From: Holdemanella sp.
Lineage (GTDB): Bacteria; Bacillota_I; Bacilli_A; Erysipelotrichales; Erysipelotrichaceae
NCBI GenBank assembly: GCA_021442845.1
Contig: JABUSD010000357.1
Span: 1-7,771, forward strand
DNA length: 7,771 nt
Reading direction: 5' to 3'
The notes under the pieces: generated by a model
What the model saw: the letters and a program-made list of their open reading frames with translations, nothing else
Databases searched by the model: none
Told to the model about the DNA's origin: nothing
Made by a program: the position numbers and the translations under genes
Part shown: positions 1 through 5,112 of the stretch, one piece after another
Position numbering within the stretch: position 1 is the stretch's first letter
Layout of the letters: each line of letters opens with the position of its first letter

Positions 1-219
1 TTATTAAAAGGGAAAAATGCATATATCAACTTAATCCCTTATAATTCAGTGGATGAAAAGGATTTTAAGAGTGTAACCCATGATGAAGCTATGGTCTTCT
101 ATGATTTATTGATGAAGAACAATGTTCGCTGTACAATCCGCAAGGAACATGGCGATGATATTGATGCGGCATGTGGGCAATTACGTATTAAACAGATAAG
201 AAAGGATGCGAACTCATGA
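1..219 (+). CDS. rlmN: 23S rRNA (adenine-2503-C2)-methyltransferase RlmN, C-terminal 72 residues (5' end outside window)
   Basis: RlmN is a radical-SAM enzyme that methylates C2 of A2503 in 23S rRNA, and of A37 in some tRNAs, which tunes the peptidyl-transferase centre and decoding. Only the last 72 codons are present; the frame is open from base 1 to the TGA at 217-219. What is seen is the family's conserved tail: a strand reading AYINLIPYN, then a short helix, then VRCTIRKEHGDDIDAACGQL. The Cys of that ACGQL motif (codon 172-174) corresponds to the cysteine that is methylated and forms the covalent RNA intermediate in the E. coli enzyme (Cys355). The radical-SAM CxxxCxxC cluster would lie upstream of the window. 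The stop overlaps the next gene's start in an ATGA, so the phosphatase gene is probably co-transcribed and translationally coupled. Recognition is secure because this C-terminal motif is specific to RlmN/Cfr-type enzymes and the neighbours match the known rlmN-prpC arrangement. Confidence 0.93.
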   Translation, partial: LLKGKNAYINLIPYNSVDEKDFKSVTHDEAMVFYDLLMKNNVRCTIRKEHGDDIDAACGQLRIKQIRKDANS

Positions 220-956
220 AAGTCTACGCAAAAACAGATAGAGGATTGACACGCGAAGTCAATGAAGACGATTACTGTATCTTTCAGAATAAGAACGGGG
301 ATTGGCTGGCTTTAGTATGCGATGGAATTGGTGGCAGTGCTGCCGGTGAAGTTGCCAGTCATATCTGTGTCAGTACGATGCGGGATGCGTTTTTAGAGGC
401 GCCTATGTTCACAAGGGATTTCCAGGTCAAGGAATTCATTCAGAATACATTGAATGTTGCCAATGATCGAATCTATCAGGAAGCCTTGACAAATAAAAAC
501 CAGAAGGGAATGGGAACGACTGCCGTTGGACTTGTCGTGACAAGAATGGCTTCCTATATTTTTAATGTGGGTGATTCCAGAGTCTATGCCGACTATAGCG
601 ATGGTCTGATTCAGATGAGTGAGGATCATTCTGTCATTGCCCAATTGATTCGTGAAGGTCGTATTACACCGGAACAGGCAAAGACACATCCACAGAAGAA
701 TACGTTGACCAATGCTTTAGGGGTATGGCATGTATTCCGTATTGATATCAACAAGATTCAATCCAATTATAAATTTGTACTATTATGTTCGGACGGTCTT
801 CATGGCTATGTCAATCATGAAGAAATTCAGAACATTGTCGAAAATCCGATGTATTCGGTATCCAATAAAGTGGATATGCTGATTATGCGTGCTAGCCAGG
901 CCGGTGGTTTTGATAACTGTACGGTGATTCTTCTTGAGAAAGAACAGGGAGAATAG
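216..956 (+). CDS. stp: PP2C-family protein Ser/Thr phosphatase (Stp/PrpC)
   Basis: This is a metal-dependent PPM/PP2C phosphatase of 246 residues, the usual length for bacterial Stp/PrpC, with no signal peptide or membrane segment, so it is cytosolic. It should dephosphorylate PrkC, encoded next door, and PrkC's targets. All diagnostic motifs are present in order: the N-terminal TDRGLTREVNED with phosphate-contacting Arg13 and metal-site Asp18; CDGIGGSAAGEVAS with metal-binding Asp36-Gly37; GMGTTAV at 98-104; NVGDSRVY at 117-124; EDHSVIAQLIREGRI at 136-150, in the flap region; CSDGL with Asp193; and GGFDNCTVI with Asp233 and Asn234. The ATG at 216 is chosen because it lies 9 nt after an AAAGGA Shine-Dalgarno (201-206) and starts exactly where family members start. 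It overlaps the rlmN stop by 4 nt and ends 3 nt before the kinase. It is an intact gene with no missing catalytic residue. Confidence 0.95.
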   Translation: MKVYAKTDRGLTREVNEDDYCIFQNKNGDWLALVCDGIGGSAAGEVASHICVSTMRDAFLEAPMFTRDFQVKEFIQNTLNVANDRIYQEALTNKNQKGMGTTAVGLVVTRMASYIFNVGDSRVYADYSDGLIQMSEDHSVIAQLIREGRITPEQAKTHPQKNTLTNALGVWHVFRIDINKIQSNYKFVLLCSDGLHGYVNHEEIQNIVENPMYSVSNKVDMLIMRASQAGGFDNCTVILLEKEQGE

Positions 957-959
957 CCT

Positions 960-2597
960 ATGAAGGAAATGATTTCCAATCGTTATAAGATCTTATCCCT
1001 GATTGGACAGGGAGGTATGGCGGATGTCTATAAGGCCAATGATATGATTTTGAATCGTATTGTTGCGATTAAAATATTAAGAAAGAAATTAAATGATGAT
1101 GCGATGGCGCTAGTGCGCTTTCAAAGAGAGGCAAGTGCCGCATCCCGATTATCGCATCCAAATGTAGTGGATATCTATGATGTAGGGGAAGACAATGGCC
1201 TTCATTATATCGTCATGGAGTACATTCGTGGAAGAACATTAAAACAGCTGCTGATTAAAAGAGGAGCCCTTTCCCAGGAAGAATCCATCTATATCATGAA
1301 GCAGCTTGTCAGTGCCGTAAAACAGGCACATGAGCACAATATTATCCATAGGGATATCAAACCACAGAATGTCCTTGTCAAAGATGATGGCCGAGTAAAA
1401 ATCACTGATTTTGGAATCGCCTTAGCTGGGGATTCGGTCCAGCTTACATTGAACAATGCGGTTATGGGTTCGGCACATTATCTAGCCCCTGAATCCGCAA
1501 AAGGATCAGAACCAACCAAACAGATTGATATCTATTCATTAGGGATTGTCTTCTATGAGCTTTTGACCGGAATTGTTCCATATACGGGAAAAACACCAAC
1601 AGAAATTGCCCTTAAGCATTTAAGAGAGCCTTTTCCTTATCCTAGAAATATTCAGCCTAAGATTGCCCAATCGGTTGAAAATATTGTCTTAAAGGCAACG
1701 GCGAAAATGCCAGAGGATCGTTATTCTTCCTGTGCAGAGATGTTGTTTGATTTAGAACACTGTATGGATGAAGAATATCGCTATATGAAACGTCTTTCTT
1801 TTGAATATCCCGATGAAGAAGAACTGGAAAATGCCAAAAGAAGACAGAAAGAAAAAGATAAGTCAAAACGCTCCAATTATATATTGGGTGGTGTTGCTGC
1901 TGGTATCATTTTGACATTGACTCTTTTAGGCCTTCTAAGCTTTGGCATCATTCGTATCAGTGGTCTATTTGGCTATGAATCGATGCCAAATATTATTGGT
2001 ATGACCGAAAAAGATGCCTTAAAACTGCTTGAAGAGGAAGGCTTTGATATTTCCAAGGTTACCATTACCTATGATATCTCGGATGAATTCGAAAAAGGTG
2101 AGGTTATCGATACTCAATATGAACCAGGAAAAGCTGTAAAGAAAGATGGCAAAATGAAAATTGTTGTCTGTAAAGGACCTAGTTTCCTTGTTGAAGAATA
2201 TGTAAACCGCTCTTTGCAGGATGTCATCAAGGAATTTGAAAAGCTTGGTGTCAACATCGAGGTGAAGGTGGAATACAAAGGCATGAAAGATTATGATCCT
2301 GGTACAATTCTGGAACAGAAAGGATTGGATGCAGGAAAACGAATCGATCCGGATAAGAAGCATACCATCACCTTTGTGGTCAGTGAATATCCATCGCTTG
2401 TGATTCCAAAGGATCTGCTGGGAAAAGATGTGGATAAGGCGAAGAAGGAACTGAATGAATTAGGAATTGCGGTTATCACAAAACCAATCAATGGATATGA
2501 GGGTGTTTATTTTACCGTTGTGGATGTAAATCCTGCTGTTGGTGAAAAATATGTACAGGAAGGAACGGACAGCGTTGTAACGTTATATTATGATTAA
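960..2597 (+). CDS. prkC: Membrane Ser/Thr protein kinase with three PASTA repeats (PrkC/Stk1/PknB family)
   Basis: This is a eukaryotic-type kinase anchored in the membrane, with extracellular PASTA repeats that in relatives bind muropeptides or lipid II. The kinase domain covers residues 8-270: glycine loop GQGGMADVY (16-24), Lys38 in VAIK, Glu57 in helix C, HRDIKPQN (130-137, catalytic Asp132), DFG (150-152), a Ser/Thr-containing activation loop, and APE at 176-178. A basic, highly charged juxtamembrane stretch (about 285-305) leads to one membrane helix at about 307-332. Three PASTA units follow at about 341-407, 408-478 and 479-545. The second lacks the usual Pro near its start, having FLVEEYV where the others have a MPNIIG or VIPKDLLG type opening. 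At 545 residues it is shorter than B. subtilis PrkC (about 648) and ends right after the third repeat with no further C-terminal domain. The start at 960 fits an AGGGAG Shine-Dalgarno (946-951) 8 nt upstream; the ATG at residue 4 is too far away. It overlaps rsgA by 8 nt. Confidence 0.95.
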   Translation: MKEMISNRYKILSLIGQGGMADVYKANDMILNRIVAIKILRKKLNDDAMALVRFQREASAASRLSHPNVVDIYDVGEDNGLHYIVMEYIRGRTLKQLLIKRGALSQEESIYIMKQLVSAVKQAHEHNIIHRDIKPQNVLVKDDGRVKITDFGIALAGDSVQLTLNNAVMGSAHYLAPESAKGSEPTKQIDIYSLGIVFYELLTGIVPYTGKTPTEIALKHLREPFPYPRNIQPKIAQSVENIVLKATAKMPEDRYSSCAEMLFDLEHCMDEEYRYMKRLSFEYPDEEELENAKRRQKEKDKSKRSNYILGGVAAGIILTLTLLGLLSFGIIRISGLFGYESMPNIIGMTEKDALKLLEEEGFDISKVTITYDISDEFEKGEVIDTQYEPGKAVKKDGKMKIVVCKGPSFLVEEYVNRSLQDVIKEFEKLGVNIEVKVEYKGMKDYDPGTILEQKGLDAGKRIDPDKKHTITFVVSEYPSLVIPKDLLGKDVDKAKKELNELGIAVITKPINGYEGVYFTVVDVNPAVGEKYVQEGTDSVVTLYYD

Positions 2598-3447
2598 TAG
2601 ATTAGAAGGAAGAATAATTAAGATTATATCCAATCAATATACAATTGAAACTGAAGATAAGGAAGTCATTGCCAGACCAGCTGGCAAGCTGCGTTTAAAC
2701 CAGTCGCCTTGTGTAGGGGATAAAGTCATCTTTGAACAGGTAGAGGATAATTATCGCATCTTAAAAATTGCGGAAAGATCCAATAAGTTATTGCGTCCAA
2801 CGGTTGCCAATGTCGATCAGGCATTGATTGTGACAAGTGCAAAGGATCCGGATTATTCCGCTCATCTTTTAAACCGTCTGATTTTCTTAGTATCGCTTTC
2901 CAAGGTAAAACCGATTATTGTCTTGACAAAATCGGATTTATTAGCGGATACAAGTGAAATTCTATCGGAAATGGATCTATATAAAAAAGCAGGGTATACG
3001 GTCTTTATTTCTCATCCAGGCAGCAACGATGATGAATTGAAAGAAGTCATCAATGGGAAAGTATCGGTATTATGTGGCCAATCTGGCGCTGGCAAATCCA
3101 GCTTGTTGAATCGCCTGGATCCGGCCTTTCAATTACAGACACAAGCGATTTCCAAAGCGCTTGGTCGTGGTAAGCATACGACAAGACACTGTGAGCTGCA
3201 TAAGATTGGCAATGGCCTTGTAGCGGATACACCGGGTTTTTCATCGCTGGATTTTACCAGATTAAATACAGAGGATATCGATGAAATCATTCTCGATTTC
3301 AAACCTTATCTGGGAAAATGCCGCTTTGCCAATTGTGTTCATCATAATGAACCAGATTGTGCTATTAAAAATGCTGTAGAAAATGGTAGTATAAATAAGT
3401 CAGTCTATGAGGATTATATTTATATCCTCGAAAATAGAAAGAGGTAA
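2590..3447 (+). CDS. rsgA: Small ribosomal subunit biogenesis GTPase RsgA (YjeQ/CpgA)
   Basis: RsgA is a circularly permuted GTPase that checks late maturation of the 30S subunit and whose GTPase is stimulated by the ribosome. The 285 residues show the full architecture: an N-terminal OB-fold (about 4-65), then the permuted G domain with G4 TKSD (113-116) before G1 GQSGAGKSS (163-171), the switch I segment GRGKHTTRH (192-200) and G3 DTPG (213-216), and last a zinc-binding motif with Cys244, Cys249, His251 and Cys257 (spacing C-x4-C-x-H-x5-C). Its ATG lies inside the end of prkC, overlapping by 8 nt, and I see no convincing Shine-Dalgarno in the preceding 20 bases, so translation probably depends on ribosomes finishing prkC. 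No better in-frame start exists, since the OB-fold begins within a few residues of this Met. In B. subtilis the equivalent protein CpgA is a PrkC phosphorylation target, so the adjacency may be functional (known for that species, inferred here). Confidence 0.95.
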   Translation: MINRLEGRIIKIISNQYTIETEDKEVIARPAGKLRLNQSPCVGDKVIFEQVEDNYRILKIAERSNKLLRPTVANVDQALIVTSAKDPDYSAHLLNRLIFLVSLSKVKPIIVLTKSDLLADTSEILSEMDLYKKAGYTVFISHPGSNDDELKEVINGKVSVLCGQSGAGKSSLLNRLDPAFQLQTQAISKALGRGKHTTRHCELHKIGNGLVADTPGFSSLDFTRLNTEDIDEIILDFKPYLGKCRFANCVHHNEPDCAIKNAVENGSINKSVYEDYIYILENRKR

Positions 3448-3449
3448 AT

Positions 3450-4106
3450 ATGGAACGAATTATCGCCCCAAGTATTTTAGCTATTGATTTTTCAAATTTG
3501 AAGGAACAGATGACAGCCTTAAATAACTCACAGGCAAAATGGATTCATTATGATGTGATGGATGGACATTTTGTACCTAATATATCATTTGGACCGGATT
3601 TATTAAGTGGAATTCGCAAGATGACGGATTTATATATCGATGTGCATTTCATGTTGAGTGAACCAAGAAAATATGCCAAAAAATATGTGGCAGCTGGAGC
3701 TGATGGAATTACTTTCCATACGGAAGCTTTCCATAATGATTTAGATGAAATCAAAGCGTGTCTGGATTATATCCATTCTTTGGATTGCGACGCCGGTATT
3801 GTGGTTAAGCCAGCTACGGATATAAAAAAATTTGAACCAGTCTTCAAGGATTGTGATTTAATTTTAATCATGAGTGTCGAACCAGGTTTTGGTGGACAGC
3901 CATTTATGGCTGAACAGCTTGAAAAGGTTCAATATCTCTATCAGATTCGTGAAGCCAAAGGATATCAGTATCGCATTGAAATTGATGGTGGCATTACCGA
4001 TAAGACAAAAGATGTCTGCATCAAAGCGGGCGTGGATACCCTTGTGGCTGGAAGCTATGTGTTTAATGGAAATGTTGAAGAAAGGGTAGCGTCTTTGTTG
4101 AAATGA
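3450..4106 (+). CDS. rpe: Ribulose-phosphate 3-epimerase
   Basis: Rpe interconverts D-ribulose 5-phosphate and D-xylulose 5-phosphate in the non-oxidative pentose phosphate pathway, in the cytosol. The protein is 218 residues, the normal size for this single-domain TIM barrel. Visible signatures are APSILAIDF (6-14), HYDVMDGHFVPNISFGP (33-49), DVHFML (64-69), VEPGFGGQPF (143-152), EIDGGI (177-182) and the phosphate-binding VAGSYVF (199-205). The metal ligands expected for the family map to His33, Asp35, His66 and Asp179, with Asp35 and Asp179 as the acid/base pair. The start is supported by an AAAGAGG Shine-Dalgarno (3438-3444) 5 nt upstream that spans the end of rsgA. There is a 2-nt gap to rsgA, and the stop overlaps thiN by 4 nt (ATGA). 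It is intact, and nothing suggests a ribulose/allulose-phosphate variant rather than housekeeping Rpe. Confidence 0.95.
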   Translation: MERIIAPSILAIDFSNLKEQMTALNNSQAKWIHYDVMDGHFVPNISFGPDLLSGIRKMTDLYIDVHFMLSEPRKYAKKYVAAGADGITFHTEAFHNDLDEIKACLDYIHSLDCDAGIVVKPATDIKKFEPVFKDCDLILIMSVEPGFGGQPFMAEQLEKVQYLYQIREAKGYQYRIEIDGGITDKTKDVCIKAGVDTLVAGSYVFNGNVEERVASLLK

Positions 4107-4708
4107 GAAAGGTATATCTAGTTACCCCTTTATCTAAAAAGATACCGGTTGATCATAAGGCCGATTATATTGGTATTGATGCAGGGGCTTTGCGGATATT
4201 GGAAGCCGATCTTCCTTTAAAAATGGCTGTTGGTGATTTTGATTCGATGAGCGAAAAGGATTTTAAAAGCTTAGAACAGATCTGTCCCATTGAAAGACAT
4301 CCCGTCATGAAAAATGAAACGGATGCTGAACTTGGCATCTGGATTGCCCAAAAGCTTGGATATGATAAAATCGTTCTTTATGGAGCTTTAAGTGGTCGCA
4401 TTGATCATACGGAATTGAATATCCGCATGATTTCCTATCTATATCCGGAAGTCATCTTACAAGATGAAATGCAGAAAGTATGCGTATTTAAAAAAGGGGA
4501 GCATATAATTCCAAATGAGTATAAGAATATATCCTTTCTTCCTATTGAAGAAAGTACTATTACATTGGAAGGCTTTTTATATCCGTTGCATCAATTCAAT
4601 TTAAAAATTACCGATATGCATACAACATCGAATACGATTATTGGAAAAGAAGCCAGACTGATTGTCCATTCTGGTAAGATGTTGTGTCTAATGACAAATG
4701 AGAAGTAG
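4103..4708 (+). CDS. thiN: Thiamine pyrophosphokinase
   Basis: ThiN transfers pyrophosphate from ATP to thiamine to give thiamine diphosphate, the cofactor of transketolase, pyruvate dehydrogenase and similar enzymes. The protein is 201 residues, typical of the bacterial form. Motifs seen are GIDAGALRIL (24-33), AVGDFDSMS (42-50, the acidic metal/ATP site), KNETDAELG (70-78), YGALSGRIDH (93-102, the family signature), a C-terminal thiamine-binding beta domain beginning near SFLPIE (144-149), and a TSN at 175-177. It starts in an ATGA overlap with rpe. The nearest purine-rich tract (AAAGGG, 4081-4086) is 16 nt away, too far for normal pairing, so coupling to rpe is likely. The last codons and the TAG stop form the left arm of the operon terminator. 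Its location after rpe agrees with the B. subtilis order. Pathway logic is loose: the neighbouring epimerase makes xylulose 5-phosphate, a substrate of thiamine-dependent transketolase. Confidence 0.92.
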   Translation: MRKVYLVTPLSKKIPVDHKADYIGIDAGALRILEADLPLKMAVGDFDSMSEKDFKSLEQICPIERHPVMKNETDAELGIWIAQKLGYDKIVLYGALSGRIDHTELNIRMISYLYPEVILQDEMQKVCVFKKGEHIIPNEYKNISFLPIEESTITLEGFLYPLHQFNLKITDMHTTSNTIIGKEARLIVHSGKMLCLMTNEK

Positions 4709-4724
4709 GAGACTACTTCTTTTT
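4701..4724 (+). terminator. Intrinsic terminator of the rlmN-thiN operon, overlapping the thiN stop codon
   Basis: A perfect 8-bp stem (AGAAGTAG at 4701-4708 pairing with CTACTTCT at 4713-4720) closes a GAGA loop of the stable GNRA type and runs straight into TTTT (4721-4724); the last T of the right arm extends the U-tract. The left arm includes the last two codons and the TAG stop of thiN, so no intergenic space is spent on the terminator. Confidence 0.9.
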
Positions 4725-4730
4725 CAATGG

Positions 4731-4760
4731 ATAAAAATAAAAAGACTGTTTATACAGTCT
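4731..4760 (-). terminator. Intrinsic terminator of rpmB
   Basis: Read on the minus strand, a perfect 7-bp stem (AGACTGT, loop ATAA, ACAGTCT; plus-strand 4743-4760) is followed by TTTTATTTTTAT (plus-strand 4742 down to 4731). It lies 20 nt after the rpmB stop. On the plus strand the same hairpin is followed by only a weak T-rich run, so it acts mainly leftward, facing the thiN terminator 18 nt away. Confidence 0.88.
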
Positions 4761-4780
4761 CTTATTTCTAATGTCTTGTA

Positions 4781-4972
4781 TTAGATGGCATTGTTTTTCT
4801 TCATTGATCTTAATGCACGAGCACTTACTTTGATTGTTTGTGGTTTTCCATCAACAACAACCTTAACTTTTTGTAAGTTTACGTTCCATTTACGACGTGT
4901 AGCTCGTAATGAGTGAGAACGTTTATTTCCTGTTAAAGGACCTTTTCCAGATACTGCACATACTCTTGACAT
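4781..4972 (-). CDS. rpmB: 50S ribosomal protein bL28
   Basis: bL28 is a small basic protein of the large ribosomal subunit. The 63-residue product is rich in Lys and Arg and carries the family pattern: MSRVCAVSGKGPLTGN at the N-terminus, RSHSLRATRRKWNVNLQKV in the centre (18-36), and KVSARALRSMKK near the end (48-59). Only one Cys is present (Cys5), so the zinc-binding four-Cys arrangement found in some L28 proteins is absent and this is the zinc-independent type. The start is fixed by a near-perfect Shine-Dalgarno TAAGGAGG (plus-strand 4982-4989) 9 nt upstream. The gene is monocistronic: its own promoter lies to the right and its own terminator to the left. Its inverted position next to thiN matches my recollection of B. 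subtilis, where the sporulation gene spoVM lies between the two; no such gene is present here. Confidence 0.95.
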   Translation of the reverse strand: MSRVCAVSGKGPLTGNKRSHSLRATRRKWNVNLQKVKVVVDGKPQTIKVSARALRSMKKNNAI

Positions 4973-4981
4973 CTTAACTGT

Positions 4982-4989
4982 CCTCCTTA
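4982..4989 (-). promoter_or_regulatory. Strong Shine-Dalgarno of rpmB
   Basis: The minus strand reads TAAGGAGG, 9 nt before the ATG at 4972. This is close to the full anti-SD complement and fits a highly translated ribosomal protein gene. Confidence 0.85.
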
Positions 4990-5018
4990 CTGTTTACATA
5001 ATACGCAACCGCTCTACT

Positions 5019-5047
5019 ATATTATCATTTGTTAGGCATTATTTCAA
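5019..5047 (-). promoter_or_regulatory. Sigma-A-type promoter of rpmB
   Basis: On the minus strand TTGAAA (plus-strand 5042-5047, 5 of 6 consensus) is followed after 17 nt by TAATAT (5019-5024), preceded by TGA as in an extended -10. An alternative -10, GATAAT, sits at a 15-nt spacing (5021-5026). The predicted transcript starts near 5012, giving a leader of about 40 nt before rpmB. No riboswitch or T-box structure is visible in that leader. Confidence 0.72.
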
Positions 5048-5061
5048 GAAAAAATTTCAGT

Positions 5062-5090
5062 TTGTTCAATGGTTTAGATAATGATATAAT
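5062..5090 (+). promoter_or_regulatory. Extended -10 sigma-A-type promoter of mraY-murD-uppP
   Basis: A perfect extended -10, TGATATAAT (5082-5090, TATAAT at 5085-5090), lies 17 nt after TTGTTC (5062-5067), which matches only the first three bases of the -35 consensus. Initiation would be near 5097, leaving a leader of about 16 nt that contains the mraY Shine-Dalgarno. The -35 is 14 bp from the -35 of the divergent rpmB promoter. Confidence 0.78.
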
Positions 5091-5100
5091 ATTAAGGATT

Positions 5101-5106
5101 GGAGAG
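5101..5106 (+). promoter_or_regulatory. Shine-Dalgarno that fixes the mraY start
   Basis: GGAGAG lies 6 nt before the ATG at 5113 and just downstream of the predicted transcription start. The frame is open further upstream to a TTG at 5029, but that stretch contains the promoter elements and would lie mostly ahead of the transcript. Confidence 0.82.
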
Positions 5107-5112
5107 ATTATT

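Noticed and set aside
393..689. A 98-codon minus-strand open frame inside the phosphatase gene
   Set aside because: The plus-strand frame carries all PP2C motifs; this frame has no family resemblance and no promoter or ribosome-binding site that I can see.
2019..2363. A 114-codon open frame on the minus strand inside the PASTA region of prkC
   Set aside because: It lies wholly antisense to a clearly conserved domain, has no Shine-Dalgarno or recognisable motif, and its Phe/Leu/Ile-rich composition is what antisense of Lys/Glu-rich coding sequence gives.
3390..3395. TATAAA inside rsgA as a possible internal promoter for rpe-thiN
   Set aside because: There is no TG extension and no recognisable -35 at normal spacing. 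In an AT-rich genome such hexamers are expected by chance.
3409..3429. Inverted repeat GAGGAT / ATCCTC near the end of rsgA
   Set aside because: The stem is only 6 bp with a 9-nt AT loop, lies within rsgA codons, and is not followed by a T-run, so it is not a terminator. It ends 8 nt before the rpe Shine-Dalgarno, but nothing else suggests regulation.
4504..4509. A perfect TATAAT inside thiN
   Set aside because: The base context 17 nt upstream has no -35-like element, and nothing downstream but the end of thiN and its terminator would be transcribed.
4727..4771. A 14-codon plus-strand ORF (MDKNKKTVYTVSYF) in the thiN-rpmB gap
   Set aside because: It has no Shine-Dalgarno, begins after the thiN terminator, and its codons are made of the rpmB terminator hairpin and A-tract. 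It does not resemble SpoVM.
4973..5018. Possible autoregulatory or riboswitch leader of rpmB
   Set aside because: The predicted leader is about 40 nt and mostly taken up by the ribosome-binding site; no stable alternative hairpins are visible.
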